Assembly: GCA_963667535.2 (NCBI GenBank)
Contig: CAXXDU010000002.1
Location: forward strand, 3,372,227 to 3,436,226
Reading direction: 5' to 3'
Source of the DNA: UBA5614 sp963667535
Lineage (GTDB): Bacteria > Cloacimonadota > Cloacimonadia > Cloacimonadales > Cloacimonadaceae
DNA: 64,000 nucleotides
Part shown: piece by piece, positions 36,060-44,588 of the stretch
Layout: the number at the start of each line of letters is the position of its first letter
Numbering within the stretch: the first letter of the stretch is position 1
Notes under the pieces: model-generated
What the model was told of the DNA's origin: nothing
Seen by the model: only the letters and a program-made list of their open reading frames with translations
The model's database searches: none
Position numbers and translations under genes: made by a program

Positions 36060-36962
36060 TTATGTGTTTGACCGTTTTCCCATTTGTTGCCAGAGAATGC
36101 CGCCGATAATCAGAACCAGTCCTGCGATTGTTGATAAGGCAATCTTTTCTCCCAAAACACGGTTTATTATAAGTAGAGAGATAAAGGGTGTAATGAAGAT
36201 CAGATTTGTCACTCTGGCTGTGCTGACTGCCTTTTGTAAAGCCATAAGCCACACAATGAAAGTAATACCCATCTCAAAAACACCGATATATGCTTCGCCT
36301 TCCAGAGCATAGATTCCGGGCAGGACAAACTGTCTGGTTACAATGGAATAAATCAAAACAAACAAGAACCCAAAGACAAATATCCAGAATAGCTTGATAA
36401 CACTATCGCGCTTATCTTTCACATTAAAAAGCCAGCTTAATGCCCAAATCAGTGTAGAAATCAGAGCCAGGCTTACTCCTACGGGTTCTGCAAATTGCAT
36501 CTGGCTAAAGTCTCCTCTAAAGGCAATAACCACAGCGCCGCAAAAACTGATAAGCACTCCGCTGATATCTCTGAATCCGGGTTTCTGCTTCAATATTGGA
36601 ATTGATAACAGGGTCAACATGACAACCCAGATATAATTCAGTGCCTGAGCTTCCTGAGCAGGAAGAATTTCGTAAGCTTTGAGCAGAACAGTATAGTATA
36701 GGAAAGGATTGAGCAAACCCAAAACCGCAGAGCGAATCAGGTCTTTTCTATCCCCTTGGGTCAGTAGACGGACCTTTCCCTGAAACAGGACAACGGCAAA
36801 GATAATTAATAGTGATATAAAGCTTGAACCCAGAAGCAATTGAGTAGGAGTCTGATAGCGCAGGCTTAGCTTGAAAGCAGTAGATATGGTGGACCAGAAG
36901 ACGATTGCCAGAGCGGCATAGAGATATGCAGAAGTATGCTTTGGTGTAAGTTGCTTATCCAC
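36060..36962 (-). CDS. EamA/DMT-family transporter
   Basis: Inner-membrane protein of 300 residues with ten predicted helices in two EamA repeats. The first repeat begins AYLYAALAIVFWSTISTAFK, a typical DMT start, and includes ALNYIWVVMLTLLSIPILK; the second ends SLLIINRVLGEKIALSTIAGLVLIIGGI, typical of the family's last two helices. The substrate cannot be predicted. The start overlaps the final base of the GmhB-like gene, so the two are translated together. Confidence 0.87.
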   Translation of the reverse strand: MDKQLTPKHTSAYLYAALAIVFWSTISTAFKLSLRYQTPTQLLLGSSFISLLIIFAVVLFQGKVRLLTQGDRKDLIRSAVLGLLNPFLYYTVLLKAYEILPAQEAQALNYIWVVMLTLLSIPILKQKPGFRDISGVLISFCGAVVIAFRGDFSQMQFAEPVGVSLALISTLIWALSWLFNVKDKRDSVIKLFWIFVFGFLFVLIYSIVTRQFVLPGIYALEGEAYIGVFEMGITFIVWLMALQKAVSTARVTNLIFITPFISLLIINRVLGEKIALSTIAGLVLIIGGILWQQMGKRSNT

Positions 36963-37558
36963 TATTTTGTTGTGATAAATGTACTAATAAATTGAGCAGC
37001 AGCCATCAGGTCTTTGATGACAAAATCCGGTTTGATTTCCCAATCCGGCATTTCTTCACGAAAGGCTTTTTCACCATTTCCGCTTAGCAGCAGAATTGTT
37101 TTCATACCTGCATTATGTCCGAATTCTATGTCCGAATACCTGTCGCCAATCATCCAGCTATGTTCGGGTCTGAATTTGAATTCTTTGAGTGCTTTTTTAA
37201 ACATTCCCAAACCCGGTTTGCGGTCTTCATGCTCAATGTTATAGGGTTCCACAACACCTTTATGATAATAAGGTGAGTAGTAGACTCTGTCAAGCACCAC
37301 ACCCTCGGCAGCCAGCATATCCTGTGCTCTTTGCATTACGCTTTTCATTTGTTCCATTGTGATATAACCACGGGCTACCCCCCCCTGATTAGAGACAAGG
37401 AATACATAAAAGTCCATCGCCTGAAAGAGCTTGATAGCGTCAGAAGTGTAAGGATAGAGATAATACTTTTCAGGATCATTGAGATACCCAAAATCATCGG
37501 GACTTATCGTACCGTCTCTGTCTAAGAAGATAGCTGCTTTATTGACATTCTCCATCAT
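36962..37558 (-). CDS. HAD-IIIA phosphatase, GmhB-like
   Basis: HAD-superfamily phosphatase of 198 residues, similar to D-glycero-D-manno-heptose 1,7-bisphosphate phosphatase. The nucleophile and acid are D13 and D15 in FLDRDGTI; VSNQGGVARG and MIGDRYSDIEFG are the second and fourth HAD motifs; RKPGLGMF is the family's third-motif lysine region. The loop before RKPG, which in GmhB carries a zinc site made of cysteines and a histidine, here has no cysteine (YYSPYYHKG...IEHED), so zinc is probably not bound. It lies 37 nt after the LptD-like gene; both suggest lipopolysaccharide synthesis. Alternatives are imidazoleglycerol-phosphate or other sugar phosphatases. Confidence 0.8.
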   Translation of the reverse strand: MMENVNKAAIFLDRDGTISPDDFGYLNDPEKYYLYPYTSDAIKLFQAMDFYVFLVSNQGGVARGYITMEQMKSVMQRAQDMLAAEGVVLDRVYYSPYYHKGVVEPYNIEHEDRKPGLGMFKKALKEFKFRPEHSWMIGDRYSDIEFGHNAGMKTILLLSGNGEKAFREEMPDWEIKPDFVIKDLMAAAQFISTFITTK

Positions 37559-37595
37559 CGAATCCGCCTTATTATAAAATAAAGTGTTTTTGTTT

Positions 37596-40055
37596 CTAGA
37601 ATCTCTTATTATCCCGGGTCTGGAATTTTAGTGCATCAGGCAGACTTGTATTCAGGAATACAATCCTGTAATCCCAGTAATTGCTGCGCCGGGTATAACT
37701 GATGCTTAGCTTCCAGCAGTGTAAAGTGCGGTTGATATCAAAGGATTGGGATATCATCTCACTATTTGTTACATTGTAATAATTGGCATAGGTGAGTGAC
37801 CAGTTTGAGGTAACCTTTACCTCTGCATTAAATCTCAGGTTATTGGCACGGGGGTGGATAATATTCCTATCGGTACTCATATCCTGCGACAGGTTGAGAG
37901 TCCAGCCTTCTTCCTTACTGGCAAGCGTCCTGTCGGCAGACTCACTGTTGGCTGAATCCGGTTTTGCCAGATAAGCATTGAACTGCTGATTACTTGCTCT
38001 GGGGAAATAGTCCAGATACTTAGCATTGCCTGCAATTGTGAAAGTATGAGAGAAGTACTGATTTTTGGGTTTCCAGTTCAGCCAGTGCAATTGATAAGGG
38101 TTTTGCGATATATTGAAGTTTGCTGTATAAGTCAGCTTGACTTTCCCTTTTTCAAAGGCTGCCGGTTTGAATGAAAAGTTATGTGAGAAATCCGAGAACT
38201 GATGGTCTTCCTTTTCCAGGTCTATCCCTGTGCGCGAATTCATGGAAAAGATATCGTCAATCTTACGTGGTTTTTCGTCAGCTTTGGGTTTGAGCTTTAT
38301 CTGCCATTTCTGGTCCAGGCTCAGCCCGATGCTTCTGCTTTTAATTCCTGAGTTTAAACCTATCCCGCCAAAATAATAGTATTTATCATTATCAGGAAAG
38401 CCGGGGCTAAAATTAAAGCTGGCGGAAGGTGTTATGATATGTCTGATGGTGGAAACATAGAAATTGGGAATATTCCTGATTCCATAGACAGTAAAATTGG
38501 CGTTTGTATTGGCAGACCATTCATTCCCACGCACCCATTTAACATCGTTTTTATCCCTGTCCATCCAGGCTTCACCATAGGAGACACCCTGTGTCAGGTT
38601 TAACCAGCCTTTTACTTTGTAGTTGTAGTTTAAGCCCATAAAGTGCTTGATGCCGGCATGATGTTCATTCAGAAAGTGTGTCCCGGTCGAATCCAGCGAA
38701 TTATCCCAAAACAGGTCGCTAAAACTGCGGTCTTTCTCGGTCAGATACCCGGTATGGTCTAATCTTACATTATAACTGTAATTGAAGTTTGTCCACCAGT
38801 CTGTCCGGTTGGAAGTGCTTTCCTGGGATGTAAAGATTTCATAGACAGGTCTGGTTGGCAGTGAATAAGTTCCGGAGGGCAGATTAATAGTGGCAGTATT
38901 ATTTATCAAATCTTCTGTGTAGGTGGCTCCGAAATTCAGATATGAACTCAAAAGTGGTCTGCGGTATGAAACAGATGAAGTAACTCTTTGTGCCAGAGCC
39001 TGGTTTATATCATCACTGGTCTGCCAGATGCGTTTATTGGTTACATAATCGATATTGGCATCAATGGTGGCTTTTTCCCCCAGTTCATGGTGGTGATTGC
39101 CTCTGACTGAATAGTCATAGTTCGTTGCCAGATCAGAGATGCTTTTTTTCATTGAGTAATTAAAATTGCCATTGTAAAGATAGCGGTTGATATATCGGGT
39201 TTCCAGATTTGCCGTCCAGCCCGTACGCTCCATCAAGTCCATTCCGGCTGTTATATCAGCATAATCTTTATAGGGATAGAAGAAGGCTATATCACGTACG
39301 AATTTACCATCAACAGTATTATATCCGGGCTCTGGAATCAAAAAGCCGGGTTGCCGTCCTCTTTTTATGGAAAAGGTCATAAAAGGAAAATAAAAGATAG
39401 GCATGTGATTAACGTAAGCAATCACAGGTTTTCCAACTATCTTGTCACCTCTGTAGAGCCGCATTTGCTTTGACCAGAACCAAAAGTCCGGATTAGGGTC
39501 TTCGCAGGTGGTAAATCTACCGCCATCCACATCATAAACATCAACATCAACTTTGCGGATTTCATCACCGTAATAATAGCCCTTTTCCATTTTACTGGCT
39601 CCGTCATACATCATTCCGGTCTGGCTGTTGACATCATAATAAACCTGATTGCCAATCAAGACCTGATCATCATCCTGCATCACAGTTCTACCTGTGGAAA
39701 AAGCCCGTTCTTTCTTTAAATCTATTTGTAAACTATCGGCTGAAATTGTGGAAGATTGGTATTTAACAGATGTATTGCCATACAGATATATCTGCTCTGT
39801 ATCATAATGAAAAGCTATACTGTCAGCAGCATAAACCAGTGAATCCTGCTTGGCTGCTTTGGCGCTGAGACTATCCGGCGTAACTTTCAGACTATCTGAG
39901 GAAATTGGTGTTCCGGGTTTTACGGTGTTATCTGCTTGATTCTGTTGTGCAGTACCCGGTGCTACTATTGTATCTTCAGCTATGAGAGGCATAACTCCGC
40001 TCAGCAGCAATGCCACAGCCAATATCAAAGCCAGAACTCGGTTACTTGATTTCAT
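37596..40055 (-). CDS. LptD/OstA-like outer-membrane assembly protein
   Basis: Outer-membrane protein of 819 residues. Residues 1-26 are a signal peptide (LALILAVALLLSG). After a low-complexity linker, an OstA/LptA-like jellyroll follows (SIAFHYDTEQIYLYGNTSVKYQSSTISADSLQ; VYYDVNSQTGMMYDG). The remaining two thirds are a beta barrel, beginning PIFYFPFMTFSIKRGRQPGFLIP, the conserved entry of LptD barrels, and ending near RFQ/RF with aromatic strands. It would insert lipopolysaccharide or a similar glycolipid into the outer leaflet. The cysteine pairs of proteobacterial LptD are not seen. The next gene is a GmhB-like phosphatase, consistent with envelope glycolipid production. Confidence 0.83.
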   Translation of the reverse strand: MKSSNRVLALILAVALLLSGVMPLIAEDTIVAPGTAQQNQADNTVKPGTPISSDSLKVTPDSLSAKAAKQDSLVYAADSIAFHYDTEQIYLYGNTSVKYQSSTISADSLQIDLKKERAFSTGRTVMQDDDQVLIGNQVYYDVNSQTGMMYDGASKMEKGYYYGDEIRKVDVDVYDVDGGRFTTCEDPNPDFWFWSKQMRLYRGDKIVGKPVIAYVNHMPIFYFPFMTFSIKRGRQPGFLIPEPGYNTVDGKFVRDIAFFYPYKDYADITAGMDLMERTGWTANLETRYINRYLYNGNFNYSMKKSISDLATNYDYSVRGNHHHELGEKATIDANIDYVTNKRIWQTSDDINQALAQRVTSSVSYRRPLLSSYLNFGATYTEDLINNTATINLPSGTYSLPTRPVYEIFTSQESTSNRTDWWTNFNYSYNVRLDHTGYLTEKDRSFSDLFWDNSLDSTGTHFLNEHHAGIKHFMGLNYNYKVKGWLNLTQGVSYGEAWMDRDKNDVKWVRGNEWSANTNANFTVYGIRNIPNFYVSTIRHIITPSASFNFSPGFPDNDKYYYFGGIGLNSGIKSRSIGLSLDQKWQIKLKPKADEKPRKIDDIFSMNSRTGIDLEKEDHQFSDFSHNFSFKPAAFEKGKVKLTYTANFNISQNPYQLHWLNWKPKNQYFSHTFTIAGNAKYLDYFPRASNQQFNAYLAKPDSANSESADRTLASKEEGWTLNLSQDMSTDRNIIHPRANNLRFNAEVKVTSNWSLTYANYYNVTNSEMISQSFDINRTLHCWKLSISYTRRSNYWDYRIVFLNTSLPDALKFQTRDNKRF

Positions 40056-40601
40056 TACAATACAATAACTACACTTTTTCTTTTTTTAACCTTTCAATAA
40101 CGAATGGTCAAGATGTCAAGCTATTCATCATTATATCGGATTCCACATCAAGAGACGCCGCTATCTTTGAATCATCAGTGCTATTCTCTGATTCCTCATT
40201 TCCTTCCCTTTTTGATATTAACTAACGTTAGGGGTTTTCAGGGAGTCTGCAGGGAGTCTGCAGGGAGTTTAGTCCCTGAAAACCCTCTTCAGAATCCCTT
40301 CAAAATCTCTATGTCAAATGAGACGGAAACAAGAGCGAGTTAAGAACGAAACAATATCTAAAAGACATATTGCAGACTCAATAGCCTGCAATTAATCCTG
40401 TTCTCATCTTAAATTGTGTTTGGTAACTGTTGGGTAGACGCCTGGACTTTCCTTAGTTACTTAACTAAGGAACCCGGCAGCAGCGTGAATACTACTAGCC
40501 ATGTTATAAAAAGAGCAGAAAAGGATTTGATATATCACAAAACATTCTGCAGAGATGAGGATTCTCTGCATAAGCTCCTCCTATGATTTGGATTAGAGTG
40601 T
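40056..40601. repeat. Gene-free region with two hairpin elements (copy C)
   Basis: A 13-bp inverted repeat GGGTTTTCAGGGA / TCCCTGAAAACCC (40232-40244 and 40273-40285) encloses an 11-nt unit CAGGGAGTCTG repeated more than twice. A second hairpin is TTCCTTAGTT / AACTAAGGAA (40449-40472), followed by CCCGGCAGCAG. Their flanks and order recall the pairs at 11031-11368 and 24708-24955. No coding region is supported. Confidence 0.7.
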
Positions 40602-41552
40602 TTAATTATGAACGGAAATCCTTTTTGTAATCGTATGGATCTTATTTTTAGATAAAACTTGAGCTTTGAGAATATATATACCTGAAGAAATTGTTGATTT
40701 ATCGAAGTTTAACCTTGTTTCACTTACTTTATTACTAGAGATTATGTCTGATAGAACCTTTTGTCCCTTTATGTTAAAGAGATCAATTTTTTGGAAATGT
40801 GCACTAGATTTATTTAATATCGAGAATGTGTTATGGCATGGGTTGGGGTATACACTTAAACCGATTTCTTCAGTACTGAGATCATCCACATTACTATCAT
40901 ATTGAGAATATGTTATAATCACTTGTATTGGATGACCAACTGCAAAAGAACTACCAAAGAGTAAGTTGTCTTGGCAATGATCATAATCTGTAAGAATGGG
41001 AAATTTAAACATGAGTTGGCAATATGTTCTGCTATTCAGTATGTCAGTTAGGTAAGCATCTGTTATGTTAAACATTTTCCATTCGATAGTAGCATTTGTG
41101 CTTATTGCTCCCAGACTATCATATACTTCAGGATTAAAATCATCAGGTTCGAAGGTAAGACCATAATTGACATGGAACAGACTACAAGGATAGTACTGGT
41201 TTTCGAACCAAATAGGGAATCCGAACTGATCATTGCTCATGCTTGTGGCTTGATAGACTTTGATATAAACGCTATCAATAGAATAGTTGATGGGTATTGG
41301 TTGTAGCGGAAATGAGAAATATGCTCTCATCGAGATATCATTATAATCACTATATGGGTCATAACTATCACCAACAAAGAATACTCCCTCCCCAGATGGA
41401 ATTATCCCACCATAGAAATTTCCGTTCTGGACATGATAGCCTATGGCTCCTTGTAGTGAGTTTTCAGTCCAAATAGTATCGATGATGGTTGTCTGAGCCA
41501 GAATTATGCAGGAGAGTGTGAGTAACATTCCTACTATTATGCTCTTTTTCAT
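40602..41552 (-). CDS. Secreted protein with T9SS-type C-terminal domain
   Basis: Exported protein of 316 residues. Signal peptide: MKKSIIVGMLLTLSCIILAQ. The main part (about 25-225) has many aromatic and acidic residues and no recognised domain. The last 80 residues (VYPNPCHNTFSI, IDLFNIKGQKVLS, SSGIYILKAQV, ITKRISVHN) are the type A C-terminal sorting domain read by type IX secretion systems, which implies cell-surface display or release. No T9SS machinery is in the window. It stands alone between two gene-poor repeat regions and is rather AT-rich, so it may be of accessory nature. Confidence 0.85.
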   Translation of the reverse strand: MKKSIIVGMLLTLSCIILAQTTIIDTIWTENSLQGAIGYHVQNGNFYGGIIPSGEGVFFVGDSYDPYSDYNDISMRAYFSFPLQPIPINYSIDSVYIKVYQATSMSNDQFGFPIWFENQYYPCSLFHVNYGLTFEPDDFNPEVYDSLGAISTNATIEWKMFNITDAYLTDILNSRTYCQLMFKFPILTDYDHCQDNLLFGSSFAVGHPIQVIITYSQYDSNVDDLSTEEIGLSVYPNPCHNTFSILNKSSAHFQKIDLFNIKGQKVLSDIISSNKVSETRLNFDKSTISSGIYILKAQVLSKNKIHTITKRISVHN

Positions 41553-41985
41553 TATTCTTCCTTGTAATGGGTAATAGTTTTGAGTATTACATGATTGATA
41601 CTCAATATATTAAAACAAATATGATGTCAAGCTTAATGCCAATGTATTTATCATAACGAATATAAGAGTTATTTTACTTAAATTCGAATACTATGCTAAA
41701 TTGTTAAATATAATAGCATCGACACCCTGACTGTTATGCAGCGGTTTTCACGGACTGCAAACCCTACACAAAAAACAAATTCCATGTTCCTCCTTATATG
41801 CTGACAATGTACATAGTTTGAGTTATGTTCCCCAAAATATCCATATAGCAATAACCCCTAATTTAAAATGAAAATGATTATAAGCATGACACTTGCTTCA
41901 TATCATCATAAAAAGTAAAAGCTTTTTACAAAGGTTATATCACACTGAGATGTAAGGATTTGTGCTTGTCAAAGTAGGATACGTG
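41553..41985. other. Gene-free region
   Basis: AT-rich, no convincing open reading frame on either strand, no clear repeat. Nothing else of note seen before the tandem repeat that follows. Confidence 0.5.
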
Positions 41986-42264
41986 CCTCACGTGTCCCAA
42001 ACAAGAGTTTACATACCTTGTGCTACTCCGATTAGTGGCACGGACACTCCTGTCCGTGAGTTGAATTTCCGCCTCACGTGTCCCAAACAGTAGGTTATGC
42101 GCCTTGTGTTACTCCGATTAGTGGCACGGACACTCCTGTCCGTGAGTTGAATTTCCGCTTCACGTGTCCAAACAAGAGGTTACAAGTCTTGTGTTACTCC
42201 GATTAGTGGCATGGACACTCCTGTCCGTGAGTTGAATTTCCACGGACAAGAGTGTCCGTGCCAC
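41986..42264. repeat. 86-bp tandem repeat, three copies, with inverted end
   Basis: Units start at 41986, 42072 and 42158 with period 86. Each has CACGTGTCC near its start, then CTCCGATTAGTGG and the hairpin CACGGACA-CTCC-TGTCCGTG. After the third unit, 42241-42264 (CACGGACAAGAGTGTCCGTG plus CCAC) is the reverse complement of the hairpin region. From 42279 there is GTCCTTCGACAGGC, a widespread intergenic repeat. No protein is encoded. Confidence 0.85.
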
Positions 42265-42369
42265 AAAATATCAGGCTTTGTCCTTCGACAGGCTTTGGAT
42301 GACATGCTTTCTAAATTTGGACAACTGAGGGCAGTTATCCTACTTTTTGGGGGTTCAGATAAATCTTGC

Positions 42370-42398
42370 TTGACAGTTAGATTAGTAATCCATATATG
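42370..42398 (+). promoter_or_regulatory. Possible sigma70-type promoter
   Basis: TTGACA (42370-42375), 17-nt spacer, TATATG (42393-42398; four of six bases). It lies 29 nt before the secreted-protein gene at 42428. Confidence 0.5.
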
Positions 42399-42427
42399 AA
42401 TAATACTTGAAATGAGGAGATAATACT

Positions 42428-43429
42428 ATGAGCCGAACTGTATGTATATGTATTTTACTCATTACTTTTATCCCGGCTATCTATTGCGAAGCTCATCCGG
42501 ATTACTACACTTATTACCGGGTGAATTTCCTGAAAAGTAACAATACAGAAACAACCGGTTATCTGGAAGTTTTCCCCTATAAAGCAAACATCGAATATGA
42601 CCAAAAGCTGCTGCCAAAGGGTACAGACATTCTATCGCTGATCAAAGAATACAGGGATGATGCAGATTCTCTTTTTGTTACCACTGTGACGGAGGAATTC
42701 GCAGGATTGCATTTTAGATTGAGTGACACCGATAGATACATCAAAATCAGACAGATAAAGAAAATCACTCTTATTGAAGATATCAGTTCCACCGGAACCG
42801 GAGGCTATCAGGTAAACGCCAGCGCTGAACTGGAAAACAAAGAATATGCAGTGCTTAAAAAAGGAGTCTGTGCAGAATTACACAGAAACCAGGACGGACT
42901 TATACTCATCAGTTCCAATCCAAACTACACCCAGCTTGATTTGTATCTATACGCTTGTCTGATTGATGGTGAAAATAATCTGAATGAATATATCCATCCC
43001 TTCTTGTCAGAGCAAGAGGTGGGCGGTTTTGATAAAAAAATGGAACAGCTAATCTTTCAGAAGAATACGGAACAGTCCAATCTCATGATCAACACTCTGA
43101 GGCAATGCAAGCAAAGCTGGCTTACAATGGCAAAGTATCTGGAAAACAGCGCTTCCATTTTACCTGAAGGAAAGGACAATGCCATTGATACGCTCAATGT
43201 ATTGGCTCAACAGTGCGAACAGAATATAGCAAAGATTATCAGCTTCAATAAAAACAAGAGTTATCCTGAAGATGAGGAATCACGTAATAATCTGTACATC
43301 TCTCTTCGGCAGTGCATCTTTCCCTATCTGAGCTTTGAGAATAAATTTGGCAATGCAGATGATAACACCACCTGGGAAGCCTATCTCTTGAAACGGGGAA
43401 TTATCATAAAATTCTTGCTCAGAGATTAA
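42428..43429 (+). CDS. Secreted protein of unknown function
   Basis: Protein of 333 residues with a signal peptide (VCICILLITFIPAIYCEA). The ATG is preceded by GAGGAG. The mature part is mixed alpha/beta in its first half (residues 25-180; YYRVNFLKSNNTETTGYLEV suggests beta strands) and helical in the second (190-330). No family was recognised. It has three or four cysteines in the helical half. It is followed 47 nt later by an HI0074/nucleotidyltransferase pair with no evident relation. It is probably expressed from its own promoter. Confidence 0.72.
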   Translation: MSRTVCICILLITFIPAIYCEAHPDYYTYYRVNFLKSNNTETTGYLEVFPYKANIEYDQKLLPKGTDILSLIKEYRDDADSLFVTTVTEEFAGLHFRLSDTDRYIKIRQIKKITLIEDISSTGTGGYQVNASAELENKEYAVLKKGVCAELHRNQDGLILISSNPNYTQLDLYLYACLIDGENNLNEYIHPFLSEQEVGGFDKKMEQLIFQKNTEQSNLMINTLRQCKQSWLTMAKYLENSASILPEGKDNAIDTLNVLAQQCEQNIAKIISFNKNKSYPEDEESRNNLYISLRQCIFPYLSFENKFGNADDNTTWEAYLLKRGIIIKFLLRD

Positions 43430-43476
43430 GAAAATCACCGGTTATAGACATATCATAAAGAATAGAGGACGATAAT

Positions 43477-43887
43477 ATGCAGCAGGATATCCGCTGGCAA
43501 CAACGCTTTACTAATTACAAAAAGGCTTTTGCACAACTGGATGAGGCAATACAGACAAAGCGCCCTTCTACTCTGGAAAGAGCCGGTATTATCCAGATGT
43601 TTGAATTCACTGCCGAGCTTGCCTGGAACACGCTGAAAGATTATTTGCAGAACCAGGGTATCAATGATATTACAGGTAGCAGGGATGCTATCCGCAAAGC
43701 ATTTAAGCACGGTCTACTGCAAGATGGTATGAGTTGGATGAAGATGCTGGAAAGCAGAAACCTGACTTCACATATTTATAATGAAAATGTTGCCGATACT
43801 ATCATGACCGATGTGATAAACATTTATCATCCTTTATTCAAAGAGCTTTTACAAGTTTTAGAATCCAAATTAACCGATACAGAATAA
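43477..43887 (+). CDS. HI0074-family nucleotidyltransferase partner (HEPN-like)
   Basis: Helical protein of 136 residues of the HI0074 family, known as the substrate-binding partner of small nucleotidyltransferases. Family motifs: RWQQRFTNYKKAFAQLDEA, MFEFTAELAWNTLKDYL, SRDAIRKAF and MLESRNLTSHIYNE, the last containing the R-N-x-x-x-H residues seen in HEPN proteins. It shares one base with the next gene (TAATG). HEPN/MNT pairs act as toxin-antitoxin modules in several systems, where the MNT protein adds nucleotides to the HEPN toxin; that this pair does so is inference. Confidence 0.9.
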   Translation: MQQDIRWQQRFTNYKKAFAQLDEAIQTKRPSTLERAGIIQMFEFTAELAWNTLKDYLQNQGINDITGSRDAIRKAFKHGLLQDGMSWMKMLESRNLTSHIYNENVADTIMTDVINIYHPLFKELLQVLESKLTDTE

Positions 43888-44201
43888 TGAAACTTTTTGG
43901 TATAGAACAGGAAATTATGGACAGGATATTATCTGTCCTGAAAGCTGAAGCTAAGGTGGAAAGCATTATTCTGTTTGGCTCCAGGGCAAAGGGAACTTTT
44001 CAGAATGGTTCAGATATTGACCTGGCAATAAAAGGTATAAACCTCTCATTTGATAATCTGCAAAACCTACGCATAGCCCTGGATGAGCTTAACCTTCCCT
44101 GGGAAATAGATTTGCTGCATTATGATACAATCACTGACCCTGCTGTCAAAGAGCATATAGACAGGGTAGGAATCAAATTGGAAGTCAACACAAAACGATA
44201 A
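43887..44201 (+). CDS. MNT-type nucleotidyltransferase
   Basis: Minimal nucleotidyltransferase of 104 residues of the HI0073/MNT type. The catalytic signature is FGSRAKGTFQNGSDIDLAIKG, with the two aspartates of G-S-x(n)-D-x-D, and a third acidic residue in LPWEIDLLHYD. It is translationally coupled to the HI0074-family gene. It would transfer a nucleotide to its partner or another target and probably acts as the antitoxin of a HEPN/MNT pair. Confidence 0.9.
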   Translation: MKLFGIEQEIMDRILSVLKAEAKVESIILFGSRAKGTFQNGSDIDLAIKGINLSFDNLQNLRIALDELNLPWEIDLLHYDTITDPAVKEHIDRVGIKLEVNTKR

Positions 44202-44315
44202 TAAACCTACAAATAAATATAGTCCTTATTTTTATTTGACAAACCATCAGCGTAGTAATCTGATGAAAAATCTCATTCGTTGTCTATAAAATGTTTAGTA
44301 TAGGGGGAAAACACG

Positions 44316-44585
44316 ATGAAGATAGTTGTCCGCAAGCTCAGTGATGAGGAAAAAAACAATTTAGGTATTTACGATTGGCCCATCTGGACCAAAGATATTT
44401 CAACTTTTAACTGGCACTATGAATCTATGGAAGAATGCTATATCATTGAAGGTGAAGTAGAGATAAGCACTGAAGACGGCACGATAGTGCATTTTGGCGC
44501 TGATGACTTTGTATCTTTTCCCAAAGGTTTAGTCTGCACCTGGCATGTAAAACAAGCTGTCCGTAAACACTACCGTTTTGAATAA
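44316..44585 (+). CDS. Small cupin-domain protein
   Basis: Single-domain cupin of 89 residues, similar to the cupin_3 (DUF861) or EutQ-type group: WPIWTKDISTFNWHYESMEECYIIEGEVEIS and FGADDFVSFPKGLVCTWHV. A candidate metal site is made by H34 region, E38-E39 and the later H of TWHV. The product is unknown; relatives include ureidoglycolate-type and sugar-binding proteins. It begins 3 nt before the PDZ/radical SAM gene and is probably co-transcribed with it. Confidence 0.82.
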   Translation: MKIVVRKLSDEEKNNLGIYDWPIWTKDISTFNWHYESMEECYIIEGEVEISTEDGTIVHFGADDFVSFPKGLVCTWHVKQAVRKHYRFE

Positions 44586-44588
44586 AGC

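Noticed and set aside
41986..42264. Possible CRISPR array
   Set aside because: Units are 86 bp and contiguous without unique spacers, and no cas gene is present in the window.
42211..42399. Open reading frame of 62 codons over the end of the 86-bp repeat
   Set aside because: It translates repeat and hairpin sequence; no ribosome binding site or homology is apparent.
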